Below, piece after piece: positions 1 to 10,799 of a stretch of DNA of 64,000 nucleotides. Source of the DNA: Tubulanus polymorphus (taxonomy: Eukaryota > Nemertea > Palaeonemertea > Tubulaniformes > Tubulanidae); assembly GCF_964204645.1 (NCBI RefSeq), contig NC_134027.1, positions 16,292,485-16,356,484 on the forward strand, given 5' to 3'. Both the position numbers and the translations under genes were made by a program. The notes beneath the pieces were generated by a model that was not told where the DNA came from, made no database searches, and was given only the letters and a program-made list of their open reading frames with translations. Position 1 is the first letter of the stretch. Every line of letters begins with the position of its first letter.

Positions 1-1
1 T

Positions 2-508
2 TTCCTGATCGGTTTTGTCCTTTCGAGGAAGGAGCGACGCAATTTTCACTTTGGCGTTTGGCCACGTTTTTTTAACGGTCTCGATGGATTTCTTCATCTC
101 TTGGAGAACTTTTGCATCTGTTTTTGTGTCCCAATCGTTTGTACCGCAGTTGATGAGTACGGAATCAGGGCTGCACGATTTTTCGTTATTCCTTGTCGTA
201 ATCACATCCTTAACGTCCGAAAGTGTAGAGCATGGATATACGATCGTTTTTCTGTTTTCCCCGGCTAATCCAGCTGGTGAAACAAATTTACGATTGCTGT
301 CGGCAATGACGATACCAGTAACTTTGCGAGGTTCAGTAGATGCTAATGATGGTGGATTCTCGGATATTTTCTCTTCTTTAGTTATTTTTTCCTTTTCTTT
401 TTCTTCGAGAAGAGTTAATCTTGCGACTAGATTATCAATTATTGATTCCAGTTTTTCAATTCGGTTTGATAATTTTAGGTTGATTTCATGGAGATCTTCC
501 GTAGCCAT
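2..508 (-). CDS. LINE ORF1-like coiled-coil plus SGNH-hydrolase-like protein, 3' end outside window
   Basis: An open frame of 169 codons runs on the minus strand from ATG at 508-506 off the left edge with no stop. The first ~45 residues are a short coiled coil (SNRIEKLESIIDNLVARL) followed by a Lys/Glu-rich linker. Residues ~63-165 look like an SGNH/GDSL-type fold: GIVIADSNRK resembles block I, and SVLINCGTNDWD resembles the G-x-N-D block III. Coiled coil plus esterase is the known layout of ORF1 proteins of CR1/L2-type non-LTR retrotransposons, where it is thought to help bind nucleic acid or membranes. The classical block I Ser is present as D-S-N rather than G-D-S. A host origin cannot be excluded, but no exon boundaries are visible. 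The family call is inference. Confidence 0.55.
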   Translation of the reverse strand, partial: MATEDLHEINLKLSNRIEKLESIIDNLVARLTLLEEKEKEKITKEEKISENPPSLASTEPRKVTGIVIADSNRKFVSPAGLAGENRKTIVYPCSTLSDVKDVITTRNNEKSCSPDSVLINCGTNDWDTKTDAKVLQEMKKSIETVKKTWPNAKVKIASLLPRKDKTDQE

Positions 509-584
509 AATTGTGAATGTATGTACGTAGGTTGAGTTCAAGAGCTGCGCGCGTGTACGTGTTACTCGGTCGAGGTCATCTATC

Positions 585-1617
585 TATCTCATGACGCTGT
601 AGTAAGTAGTCATCAGGGATGTGTACGAACCTACCTTACGATGCGAAAATTATTCTTTTTTCCTAATACCGTAAAAACCGGCGTATAAGTCGAGTTTTTA
701 ATCCTTGATTTTACCACTAAATTATTGACCTCGAATTATACGCCGAGTACAGTTTTCTACTAAGTATTTTCAGGTCACAAGAAATATTGATTCTGCCAGA
801 CAAAAAAGACAGTGTTCATCTTCTCACTGCTATAACAGTTTAAATAATTATTCATGATAAATAAAGTTATTTAATGAAAAAAACTTCTTTCATTTTGACA
901 CAGCTTCATTTAAAACGATGTATTCATATATGCGCGCTCATAGCAGCGCTTAATACATTAGGCTATATATAGCGTGTGACTCAAACTACTGTTTTACTGT
1001 ATGGTAGTGTATTATACCAGAGTGTGTGTGTAACGGTCTATTGATTAACACACAGCAGCAATCAGGCTGACGCGCGGCGGTGTGGGTGAAGGCGCACATC
1101 ATTATCAAAACAAACTATACAAGTAATTATTCTTCTAAGAGAAGGGACTTGACTTATAAGCCGGATATATGTTAAAATCATGAAATGTAGGTCTAAAAAT
1201 CGACCTGACTTATACGCCGCGTAGACTTATACGCCGGTTTTTACGGTATGTTCGAAAGAATTGTGGCTTATTTACAGTCATGTAGTCGCTGTCAAGAGCA
1301 TAAAGACGAACAAGTTACGACCATATCATGAACGTATACCAACAGTTTACGCTCCATTTCATACTATCTCCCTAGACTTTAAACAGATGGTTAAATCAAA
1401 AATGGGATACCAGTATTTGATGGTTGTTTCTTGTGCTATAACAAGATACACCGTTTGTGTACCACTTAAAACAGTGGACGCTCCTGTAATTGCAGAAGCA
1501 TTAATACAGCGTGTTTTCAGTAGATTTGGAATCCCGGAGGTCATTGTTCATGACGCTCAGTCATCTCTAATCGGGAAAGTCATGGAAATAATGTGTAAAG
1601 CTCTTGGTATAAGTTAA
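585..1617 (+). pseudogene. Gypsy-type integrase fragment split by a MITE
   Basis: The sequence just left of the MITE (about 610-668) encodes the His half of an integrase H2C2 zinc finger. The sequence just right of it (1249-1310) encodes the Cys half, including SCSRCQEHK. If the MITE and one TA copy are ignored, the two halves are in the same frame. Downstream, after a frameshift near 1310-1330, residues of the catalytic core follow (1320-1617). They include SLDFKQMV around the first Asp and FGIPEVIVHDAQSS around the second Asp. The frame stops at 1615-1617 before the third acidic residue. No LTRs are visible. This is a decayed fragment of an LTR retrotransposon pol gene, and the clade is not determined. 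Confidence 0.75.
667..1248. mobile_element. TA-flanked MITE, copy 1 (CCGTAAAAACCGGCGTATAA ends)
   Basis: Element 669-1246 (578 bp) begins ccgtaaaaaccggcgtataa and ends with its inverse. It is flanked by TA at 667-668 and 1247-1248. It has no coding capacity. TA target duplication with ~24-bp inverted ends points to a Tc1/mariner/pogo-type superfamily. A close copy lies at 32206-32808 and a diverged relative at 41359-42014. Confidence 0.85.
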
Positions 1618-2145
1618 CAAGAAAATTAACTTTAATAAATTATTTGACGCCTGCGAAAAAATGTAGAATTTCTGGGATAAGCTAATGTGGAATTGCAAAT
1701 TTGAAATCGAAGTTTTAAGAAATTTGGGGAATTATGAGATTTGGCGATTGGGTAGATGATACAGTCTTCGACTGGTCTAATTAAAACAAATTATCAACTT
1801 ATGACCGACTACGATTCACTTTTGCCTCTAAGCTGGTCTGCAACTTCATTGCCTCCATGGTTGAAGAAAGAGCTCTTCTGATGTCTGCTTCATCATGACT
1901 TCGAGCATATCGTGTAGCCAACCAGCCCGGTCTACCGGGATCCGGTTTGGCTGTCACTCGATATCGTACACTTGAGTCTGGGTTGAAGTAGACATTGTCA
2001 TTTAAATAACTTATTCATGTTATTCTGTATGAATTACCCGTGTGTCTTGTATTTTGTATTTTCTTATTTTAAAATTTGTAACTTTATTGAATTTGGGAAT
2101 TTTATCCCGGAATTTCAATGTAATAAGGATCAATAAAGTATTGAA
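1618..2145 (+). repeat. Probable LINE 3' end with TTGAA-rich tail
   Basis: No gene is seen. The block ends in an AT-rich stretch with a polyadenylation-like aataaa-type signal (ggatcaataaag) followed by attgaattgaattg. That is the kind of short-repeat tail left by CR1/L2-type LINEs. A matching tail on the other strand is at about 18373-18425. The coding part of such a LINE is not recognisable here. Confidence 0.4.
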
Positions 2146-2719
2146 TTGAATTGTCACAATACGTCTTCTCATGATATTCAATGCAATATAACATTTCGAT
2201 GTTCAAATAGAGGTCATTATATAATCACAGGGAGCCATTCTACATCTTTATCAATAATATTTTGCCAAATAGCTTTTATGTGTACACATAAACCTGTGAG
2301 GTTTTGCACATCGATTTACGGTTGTCGTTTGTAAAATGATGCTGAATGGTTAACATTGTTTAGCTTTCATAATGGTAACGTTTTATAAGGCGTCAAAAAA
2401 CATATCACGAAATATATTTTTGAGATATTGGTTCAATTCACCCATTGGTAGTAAATAACAGGCTACTGAAATTGCATTGGAGTGTGCTAAAAATAGCTTT
2501 GAGCGTAGTGTCTTAAGCATATGAATGATTATCGATCAGCCAGACCGTGGACATTATGATTGAAAATATAGCTGCAAAGCAGCGATAACGGGTTTTCTGC
2601 ACAGTCTTTGAATCCTGTTCAATGGTTAATACAGTTTTATAAGAGGAAGCTCGACAAAGAGTCAATTAGACCTTCTTGAAACCATGGACAACTGGACTTG
2701 ATGTCCTATTTGACTCTGG
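2146..2719. other. No gene; one hairpin-family end at 2563-2605
   Basis: No reading frame of interest. At 2563-2605 the sequence has the short palindrome gctgcaaagcagc followed by gataacgggttttctgcac. The palindrome recurs at 14463 and 33440. It is probably one end of a small nonautonomous element. Confidence 0.4.
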
Positions 2720-2965
2720 AAAATCGACTGTTAGGCGATAAATACTCTTTATGATTTCGACAAAACATTTGATAAGGTACAACATCAGCCATTACTAAAC
2801 AAGGCTATTAGGAAACAGTATCAATGATAGGTTGCCGAAATGGCTCAGCATTATCTATGAACGAAAACTTGTAGCCGAAATCAACGGAACGCCTCATCTT
2901 GGAATAATTCAGTAGAACACGTGCGTTTCCTTGTCACTGGCATTGCTGACAGTCACAACCTGTCG
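2720..2965 (+). pseudogene. Very degenerate reverse transcriptase fragment
   Basis: Short translated pieces resemble a non-LTR reverse transcriptase: YDFDKTFDKVQHQPLLNKA (the D-x-x-K-A-F-D-x-V motif), then in another frame LPKWLSIIYERK and a polypeptide resembling a finger/palm segment. Several stops and frameshifts are present and no catalytic YADD remains. The clade cannot be assigned. Confidence 0.35.
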
Positions 2966-3670
2966 CAAGGGAGCGTAGGTCGATGAGTCGTTCCGACACA
3001 ATCGTCGCTGGCGGTCGCAGTAAATGGCCTCACAAGCCGTCGCAAGGCCGACCTACCCCCGACATAAGTCATAGGAATTAAAGAAATACCAGTTTCATTT
3101 ATGATGAAAAAACTCAAATGAAAAGTCTGGCTTATAAAGCTGTCTGCTCAGACGAAATTTTCAAAGAAATTTTTATTTTTGTCAATAAAATTGATAATTG
3201 TGATTGATCGTTGCAAGTCAGAACCACTTAATCACTAATTAACATGCACTTTAATAAATCTGATTTCTCCTTTACAGTGAACTTAAGTTTAACCTAGTAG
3301 AGGCTACTAGCCTATGAAGGCCTATGTATATGTGTGGGCCTAACATTCGGACAGATTGGTCGTAGCCCTATTGAATAACAACCCTCCTTAATGTCGAAAA
3401 TTTTGTTTTGAAGTTCAATCCAATGAGTCCGTTAATAAACGCAACAATTATACTGTGTTTGTTTGAGACAGTAAAGCTCAATACCGGTAGGCCTAAAGCC
3501 GCCTGAAACTCGATAAACACTTCAAGCGACACAGCAAACGATCTCCTTTCCACCACAGCGAACGCTTACTCCAAATGTCAAGTATGAGTCCAGCATACGG
3601 AAAGGAGTGTATTATATACTTGTATTTAGTAAATACCTTGTGCAATTGACAATGATCGGTATGTACTGTA
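2966..3670. other. No gene recognised
   Basis: Non-coding AT-rich sequence. Short open frames here have no recognisable motif or splice context. Confidence 0.4.
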
Positions 3671-4541
3671 AGAAATATAGAGTATTGATGGTATTGATAT
3701 AGAGGTTGAAGCCCGCGGTCGAATATAGTAATATATTCTTTCAGGGACGCTGAAAATGCACGACATGAAAATGACTGTAACGGAATATTCCTACAATGAA
3801 AACATGGGAATAATCCACTATTAGAAAATACTAGAAATGGCACAATCTGATAAAACAAGAACTGGAGAATGTAGGAACGTACACACTGGATTATAAAATA
3901 ATAATCCAATAGTGGAATATACAAGAAATACCCCTTACTGGAAAATACAGGAAATTGAAAATGTAGGAATTTCCTGAATATTCCAAATCCTGCAAAGTGT
4001 GATGCATGTTTTTCCGGCATTTTCCAGTTCTTGTACTTTCCAGTTCTTGTTCATTATTGATATGCACATTCTTGTATTTTCATGTCATGCTTTCTCTAGT
4101 TCTTGTATTTTCATGTTGTTCATTTTCAGCATCCTACTGTCTATCGCTGAATGTGCACAACATGAAAATACAAGAATCCATTAATGATCTTTATATAGAA
4201 ATTTCGGGATTTCATCCAGTTTTCAATAAATAATTAATGACAAATGGCCTATAAACATTTGCGAAAGCAAAGATCATCCACGAAATTATTTTCTTTCTAA
4301 TGTTGATAATTCATCAGTTCATCATTATAATGTCTATTTAGATTATAAGTACCAAATGTAAGCAAAGCTGAAAATTTGATATATATATTCCATGTATTGG
4401 CATTGTATATACAATTTTACAGGTTTAGTGTAGTGTTATTAGGGGAAGAATTATTAGCATCTAAACAGGAAATATAGAGTATTGATGGTATTTATATAGA
4501 GGTTGAAGCCCGCGGCCGAATAAAGTAATATATTCTTTTAT
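3671..4541. repeat. ~70-bp direct repeats flanking an inverted-repeat-rich block
   Basis: Two nearly identical ~70-bp segments (3671-3741 and 4469-4541, both containing atagaggttgaagcccgcgg) flank about 730 bp. Near the inner edges are inverted copies of a ctgaaaatg-x-acgacatgaaaatg motif (3749-3775 and 4105-4135). Variants of tttccagttcttgtattttc recur at 4020-4120. The layout could be a tandem duplication with an insertion, or a small element with terminal direct repeats. No protein is recognised. Confidence 0.55.
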
Positions 4542-5230
4542 TTTGATACCTCGTCGACATAACAGCTTTTCTCCGCTATATCTCTTCGGCGTGTTTGGTT
4601 TAGGCCTACGACTCCCCGGTACACTTATGATTTATCTTAGTAAATACACGGTTAATTTGGTAAAGAAAAATAGGTATTGCTAAATTAACTGCTTCACGCC
4701 CGCAGCAAATCACTGGTAGTAATAAATTAATTTGTACTCGATTTGATTCTCAGGATGAGGAGAAATTCGCAGCTGATCCTCGGAACGACGATGTAGTGAC
4801 ACACGTCGATTTGTCGATGTTTACGGCTCGACAGTGCTTTTAAAATCTAAAGTAGTAAATTTCCTGTGTATCGGTAATGTAATTTGATGAGGAAAATGGG
4901 TTATTGTTAAAATTAGTTTTTAAAAACCGCGACAGAATGTGCAATATTTCGGTAATAAATTTGTTAATTTATGCTTGAATTGATAATCGATGTGACAAGA
5001 AACGTGCAGTAGATTTCGGAAAGACGACTCAGAAAAACATGTCGGCTCTTTGAATGGGGCTCAATTTTCGATGTTAATTACGGCCCGACAGTGCTTTTGT
5101 AACGTAGATTCTTCAAAATTCGTACGGAGTATTTGTAGATCGAAGTGAGCTGAATGATATCAGATGGATTGTATCGGCAACAGCGGTAATGTAAAAAAGC
5201 CTATGTACTTTTGACAAAAAAAGTGTGGAA
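4542..5230. other. No gene recognised
   Basis: Non-coding. The phrases cgatgtttacggctcgacagtgctttt (about 4817) and cgatgttaattacggcccgacagtgcttttg (about 5070) repeat each other about 255 bp apart, so a weak tandem repeat is likely. Confidence 0.35.
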
Positions 5231-5233
5231 AAA

Positions 5234-5264
<31 letters not shown>
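5231..5264. repeat. (AAT)n microsatellite
   Basis: A run of about eleven AAT units following a short A tract. Confidence 0.95.
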
Positions 5265-5265
<1 letters not shown>

Positions 5266-5282
5266 GAAACACGCGAATCTCA

Positions 5283-5320
5283 ATAGGGTTTTCTGTGATG
5301 TAACAGAAAACCCTAATTAT
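5283..5320. repeat. Hairpin of the GGGTTTTCTG/CAGAAAACCC family
   Basis: agggttttctg, a short loop, then cagaaaacccta: an inverted repeat of 11-12 bp. The same hairpin appears at 14085-14105, 52475-52505 and 54236-54268. It looks like the 3' terminal hairpin of a dispersed nonautonomous element. Confidence 0.6.
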
Positions 5321-5828
5321 TTAGGAATTCAAGAATTAGATTCTGTTTAAATAAAACAGAACAAAAGAAGGCATAACCAGTTTCGGTCAGCATTGCTTCT
5401 CATGCACAACATGTGGTCTGCTGTAAACAGCAGTGATTTGTGACGTCATTTGATGCTCTCAACAGCACAGTTACTAAGTTAAAAACAAAGCTCTCTACTT
5501 ATGTACTTGATTATCTATATAAACATAATTAGAAACACTAGTACAGCAGTGAACTGAATAAATTGTGCCTGGAGTGTGTGAAGCAACAGTCAGTCACTGC
5601 GGCAGTGAATAAAATGAGTCACTGTGGACCACTTAACTTTCCCAGGACTTTACTGAACAACACACAGTGAAATGTAGTGCGCTCCTAATTTTTATATAGG
5701 CTTTAAAACCAAATTATTTGGTAAAATTTCGATTAGAAATGTTTCGCTAAGTTATCAGTATTGTATTAAACTGTGAAATTTGAAAAATGTGCCAATGACC
5801 ATTAAACAAAGACATATGTAAGAAGTAC

Positions 5829-5952
5829 CTGCTTCTCTGATAATTCTTTCTGAAAGATTTCACATTTAAACTTGATCTCCTGAGATGAATTCTGAAAGTG
5901 TTCAACTTCATCAAGATGTTCTTTTTCTACTCTTTCTCGCTGCTCCTTCAGT
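5829..5952 (-). CDS. ERC/ELKS-family active-zone scaffold, coiled-coil exon 5 of 5 seen
   Basis: A 124-nt exon bounded on the minus strand by an AG acceptor (tccag at 5957-5953) and a GTACTT donor (5828-5823). It completes the Arg codon begun in the 11673-11827 exon and reads LKEQRERVEKEHLDEVEHFQ, ending ELSEKQ in phase 0. It aligns with the ERC/ELKS segment RLKEQRDRDEREKQEE...LSEKE. ERC proteins are long coiled coils that organise the presynaptic active zone and bind RIM, liprin and Rab6. The gene continues off the left side: the remaining C-terminal coiled coil is not in the window. The codon style is AT-rich, with no stops. Confidence 0.85.
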
Positions 5953-6449
5953 CTGGACATAAAAACAAAGATAATTTGTTACTACTAACTACAAGTGAAA
6001 TTAGTATATAATTTACCGAACGTATAACATAATGTAGACACATGACAAAAGAGGTAAAGTAAAAGGGACAGAGGTGGGAGGGGTAAGGCTATTTTGGGTG
6101 TTTTCCACTTCACTGTCAGATCTGCTCTGTTTAGGAAATACCCTGAAGCAGCTTTTTTGCTTGATGGTTCTTTTCCACTTTTCACCCAAAAATGTTTGAT
6201 TAAATTTAAGGCCTCTCAGATTTGACTACTAACAGCTTATGAACGTAATTTTCAATTTTGAGAGAAATATAACTTTCAATCTGACTGTTTCGAATTTGCG
6301 TATAGTAATTCATTATGAATTAATCCCAAGTAATTACCCGGTCTAAGCAGCGATAAGAATGTCGCAAAGAATCGTCATCCATTGATAAAAGTAGACCCTG
6401 AAAAGCTTACAAATTACCAGACGACCTTGAGCGTCAAACACAACCAAGA
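5953..6449. other. Intronic, no gene recognised
   Basis: Lies between the ERC exon and repeat A. No coding motif. Confidence 0.5.
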
Positions 6450-6776
6450 TAAAATTGGGCAAAGTGTGGTTTACCTTGAAAGCTAGAGGTTGTTTGGAGT
6501 AAGGGCATTGCTTGAAAAATCTTTTTAATTCGTGACTTCAAAGTTCTAGAAGTTTATATTGTATTTCATCTTTCTTAAAGAATTATTTTGTATTCAAATA
6601 TGATCAAAGATAAACATTTGTTTATGGTCTACATCCAAAATTACGTAGGGTACAGGTAGGCGTGGCAGGTAAACTATTTTATATTTAAAAAAAATATTTT
6701 CACAATATGAAAAAATATTCAAATAAAATTCATATGATGTCACATATCAGAGGGTGGCAGAATATTGAGTCTTGGA
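6450..6776 (+). repeat. Dispersed repeat family A, copy 1 (partial)
   Basis: Starts at ttgggcaaagtgtggtttac and ends near gagggtggcagaatattgag. The same sequence recurs at 43040-46600 (split by piggyBac) and at 58445-58760. Only the first ~330 bp of the ~1.15-kb family is present. It shows no coding capacity, and no terminal inverted repeats are recognised. Confidence 0.8.
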
Positions 6777-7351
6777 TATTGAGTGTTGTGTCGCACTGCC
6801 ACAAGCAGCGCCACTATATGGTGTGTAGGAAAACAAAAGTTATGGCATATTCTAAAGAAAGACATAATGACTGAGAAGATGAAATGGGAGACAGACATTC
6901 AACTTTCTACCGGACAATGTTGTGTCCGGCCACTTATTTCAAGGCTCATTAAAGACCACGATTTTGACTTGTACTAACATGAATGTTTCATTCATGGGAA
7001 ATATTCTGGAAGTAACAAAAATGGTCGAATTGAATAATCGAAAACGAAGTTAACTTCTATGCTTTTATGAATATATATTTCCTTCCATAGTTTGCGGGTT
7101 AATGGAGGATAGATTTTATGCCTCGAATGTGCTGAAAGATTGCATCTCAGAGCCTTCAAAATTCAGAATTTTCTGGGGAGTGCCCCCAGATGCCCCATAT
7201 TTGGCTATGGTATAGGTGACTTTCCGGTTCAGCAGTACTCAGAAACCTATTTGCCCTGGGGGGGGTGAAATATCTGGATCTGTCCATAGACCAAAGATAA
7301 CCTCAGTGACATTATATTTTCTACAGACGAATTACTCAAATATGAGCTCTC
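6777..7351. other. No gene recognised
   Basis: Non-coding. Small frames without motifs. Confidence 0.4.
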
Positions 7352-7447
7352 AGAATAATAATAATAATTTATTGAGCCTAAAATCCAGTGGGGCGGAGTA
7401 AGAAAAGGCCCTGTGACCCGTAGAGACTAGATTGACACGAGGGATGA

Positions 7448-8052
7448 CTAGAAGTGATTGACTGATCTTAACACTCTAGAGGATGCCTTGTATTGCACTA
7501 ATGATTTCAAATATTGCGGGGCCTGACCATTCAAGGATTTATAAGTAAGGATCAAGATTTTAAATTGGATGCGGTATTTGATTGGAAGCCAATGCAGATT
7601 GTGTAGAATCGGTGTTATGTGACAAAATTTTGAGTTTCGAGTCAGGATCCGGGCAGCAGAATTTTGAACACGTTGTAATTTATCTAAAATGTAAAAGTAA
7701 AGAGTAAAGAGTTGCAATAGTCAAGGCGAGTTGTCACAAAAGCGTGAATAAGGCGTTCAGCAATTCCTTGATTCAAAAACTGTCTGATCTTACTAATGTT
7801 TCTAAGGTGATAGAAAGCTACAGAGCATAAGCGGTTTACATGTTTTACCATGGACATGTTCTGATCAAAAATGACGCCGAGATTACGTAAGGAGTGAGAT
7901 GAAGTCATAACAGCATCATCAAGATTGAGATCAAAGGTGCGAAGCTTAGTAAGCTGTGATGGAGAGCCAATTAGGGAGAACTCAGTTTTGTCACCGTTTG
8001 CCTGAAGAAAGTTTAAATCCATCCAATGTTTAAGTTCAGGGCCCAGTTTCAC
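7448..8052 (-). pseudogene. LINE ORF2 thumb and C-terminal domain
   Basis: Two overlapping frames continue the LINE after the MITE. The first (8052-7684) has LKHWMDLNFLQANGDKTEF and a typical GVIFDQNMSMVKHVN segment. The second (7717-7448) has LDKLQRVQNSAARILT and LHWLPIKYRIQFKI, the conserved tail of CR1/L2 ORF2. A frameshift near 7690 separates them. Confidence 0.85.
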
Positions 8053-8147
8053 AAAAAGGTTTAACTCTTAAATCGATTTAATTTCTTCATTAATTCAGTT
8101 TATCTTAAATCGATTTAGGCCTTAATCCTTTTTGTGAAACTGGGCCC
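8039..8147. mobile_element. 109-bp MITE with GGGCCCAGTTTCACAAA ends
   Basis: Perfect inverted ends gggcccagtttcacaaaaag enclose an AT-rich core that carries the palindrome ttaaatcgattta twice. It is inserted in the thumb region of the LINE reverse transcriptase. The target duplication is not clear. The superfamily is not determined; a Harbinger-like type is possible. Confidence 0.8.
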
Positions 8148-8996
8148 AGTATAGCAAAGTTGGAGTGTATTTTTGGACACCAATTCGTTAACTATTGGTT
8201 TTATCCTGATATACAACTGTGAATCATCTGCATAAAAATGAAAATCTAAATTGAATTTCCTAATGATATCGCCAATAGGAAGAACGTAAATGGTGTACAG
8301 CAGTGGACCTAAAACAGACCCCTGCGGTACACCAAATTTGAGTAAACATGGTTCAGACTTAGAGTCGCCTTTACAAACAGTTTGATAGCGATCAGTAAGG
8401 TAAGATTCTAACCATTGGTAGCAAGTACCTGACAGACCAATTCGGTGTTTAACACGAGCGAGTAGAGTATCATGGTCAATAGTGTCGAAGGCGGCACTCA
8501 AATCGAGCATAACCAGCCCAACTACCATACCCTGGTCAATTGACATCAAAATATCATTCTGAACACGTACAAGAGCAGTCTCTGTACTACAACCTGACTT
8601 ATAAGCCGACTGGTAAACCTCATGTAAACCATTATTTTGAAGATGTTGATTAAGCTGATAAGCTACTACTCGCTCCATTACTTTTGATATGAAATGCAGA
8701 GTAGACATTGGTCGGTAATTTTTGAGACATTCAACATCACGACTAGGTTTTTTTAAAAGCGGATGAATATATGCAACTTTATAAGAGTCCGGAAAATCAC
8801 CGGACTCGAGACATTTGTTAATCATAACAGTAAAAAACGGAATGAGGTAAGGTAAAGCTGCTTTTAACAGCCATGTAGGAATGGCATCGAGTTTACAATG
8901 CTTAGAAGGAGACTGCATTATAAATTTGGCCAGCTCAGCCTCTGTAACCAACTTAAATTCATCCAAGTGAATACCATTGAATTCGGGTTCGTCCAA
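8115..8996 (-). pseudogene. LINE ORF2 reverse transcriptase core
   Basis: 293 residues of a non-LTR reverse transcriptase. The fingers motif NYRPMSTLHFISKVMERVV is followed by VMLDLSAAFDTIDH with the first catalytic Asp, GVPQGSVLGPLLY, and HFYADDSQLYI with the catalytic Asp pair. All three catalytic Asp residues are present. The frame is closed at 8115 by a small MITE (8039-8147) that breaks the thumb region. The rest continues at 7448-8052. Confidence 0.88.
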
Positions 8997-9119
8997 GACT
9001 GTAGTGGAAGGACTAGGATGCGAATGTCATCATTAAACCAAGGAGCGTGGGGACGAAGTATAATTGGCTTTGTGTAACAACAGGGGCATGTTCGTCCAGT
9101 GAAGAGGTCAGAGCGGCGT

Positions 9120-9758
9120 CTAGCTCCAAGGCCATGACGCGGGATCGCGAAAATTTAACATATCCACTCTACTCTTGAACGACTCACTAGTTTTCTGTAA
9201 GATATAGTTTTTGTTAAAGCACACGGATGTGAGGTATTGACAGTAAAGGTAACTGGAAAATGATTGGAAAAAATCTTCAGAAAGGCGGGTGATCACTAAA
9301 TCCAATGTATGGCCCTTCCTGTGCGTTGGTACATTGACATGTTGACAGAGGTTGAAGGAATGCAGAAATGATAAAAATCTCTTGGCAGTTGAATCTTTTG
9401 GATCATCCACATGGAAATTTATATCACCAACAACTAATAATTTACTAGAACAAGCAATGGTTTCTTCTAGATTTCCAAATTCAGTCAGAAACTGGGAAAC
9501 AGTAAATCTATTCTTTCTGTTTGGAGGTGGGCGATAAATGTTAATCAGACGTATACAGCTTTCTTTAAAAATCAAGTCTATAGCTATCGCATCGAAACTC
9601 TTGGCATTTGGAAGTTTAACCTCCTTCGGTTGCAAGGTGGCATCATAGATAATTCCGGCACCGCCGCCCTTTCCATTACACCTGGGTGAGTGCATTAAGT
9701 TATAACCAGACTGTTTAAAGTTGGCCTTCACAATGCAGTCATATCCACCAGAACACAT
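9120..9758 (-). pseudogene. LINE ORF2 endonuclease portion (APE-type)
   Basis: 212 residues of the endonuclease/exonuclease/phosphatase fold. GGGAGIIYD marks a mid-domain strand, LLVVGDINFHVDD carries the catalytic Asp-x-Asn, and HRKGHTLDLVITR carries the C-terminal His/Asp region. The N-terminal third with the metal-binding Glu is absent. The frame ends at 9120 in a decayed linker, and the RT follows after about 120 bp without intact frame. In an intact LINE this part nicks the target DNA. Confidence 0.8.
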
Positions 9759-9770
9759 CTTTCATGTAGT

Positions 9771-10323
9771 CCATCGAGAATTGTAAGCTTCTGTAAACGG
9801 TTGGGTGTTGTACGAGCAGGCTGGCTTGGGAACTAGCATTTACACCAGCGGTACCGGATTCCATCCATCAGGAACAGCAAGGCAGTTAAACCTTATATGT
9901 ACAATCTTTATTGCAACTCGGAATCTGAATGATTAATATATAAAGACATAGTCTTTAAATACAGAATCATGAGTATGAAATGAAAACCAGGAATAAAGAC
10001 ACTAAATATTTGGATGGATATATGAAAGCTGTGGGTACTGGAGTGTGTAATGGGTAGTGTAGTGTGATCTGTGTGCATTTGTGGCCAGCACACAGATCAC
10101 ATTGTTCATTGGGGTTTGGTCCAGTACTCGCGAGATTTTCAACAACACGGAAGTAACGTGTAATAAATGATGACTTGAATTGCATGACTACCTACCACCC
10201 CTCATTATTGTTGGAAAACTAAACGTTCCGCACTGACTAAAAATTAGTAATAACATTTTAGAAATGGCCAGAATTTTAACTTAGGTTCTATCTCATTTTC
10301 ATTTTAAGATTGCGATTGGTATA
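9771..10323. other. No gene recognised
   Basis: Non-coding flank of the LINE. Open frames at 9908-10185 on the minus strand have no recognisable motif. Confidence 0.4.
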
Positions 10324-10560
10324 ATTTTTTTTTAAACGGCCGTTAAGGCTTCATGTTTCATCTGCAATTCACTGCAAATAGTTACGCAACTACACACATT
10401 TCAGTGTTTTTGGCAGCTGTACACTCAATCGGCACTGTTCCTGACTAGCTTCACTGCGGAATTATCATTAATTAACATCGCCATATCACATCATCAACTT
10501 ATATTGTGCCTTAAAACCCTAACAGCCGAAATAATTGAAATGCACACACGATTTCTATCA
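10324..10560. repeat. Dispersed repeat family B, copy 1
   Basis: The block with tctgcaattcactgcaaat, then agctgtacactcaatc, then ttgtgccttaaaaccctaac recurs in the same order at 62560-62760. It is non-coding and unclassified. Confidence 0.6.
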
Positions 10561-10799
10561 TTGAAAATGGAGAGAAAGGCCATGTTTGTGTTCTGCTGCT
10601 TCGCGTAAATACCACGCGGTGGCGCAACCGCGCGGAGTGGGGCTGATACGTCTAGGTGTCAGACAACTTGTAGACATCAGGACTCACTAACTAACACCTA
10701 GTGGCATGTTTGAGAGACATTAATTAATCATTGATGAGCACTGACTAGAGCACATATTGATACCAAAATTATCATATTATGTATTTCATGAAGTAAGAG
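10561..10799. other. No gene recognised
   Basis: Non-coding. Nothing supported. Confidence 0.3.

Larger units (their letters stand above)
7352..9770 (-). mobile_element. L2/CR1-type LINE, 5'-truncated
   Basis: The minus-strand LINE contains the C-terminal half of an APE endonuclease, a reverse transcriptase and the conserved post-RT domain. It ends in an ATT-repeat tail (aataataataat at 7355-7367 on the plus strand) after a short 3' UTR. The order EN-RT-tail without RNase H and the YADDSQLY motif fit the L2/CR1 group. The 5' end is truncated in the endonuclease near 9765. It lies in the large ERC intron, in the same orientation as the host gene. Confidence 0.85.
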
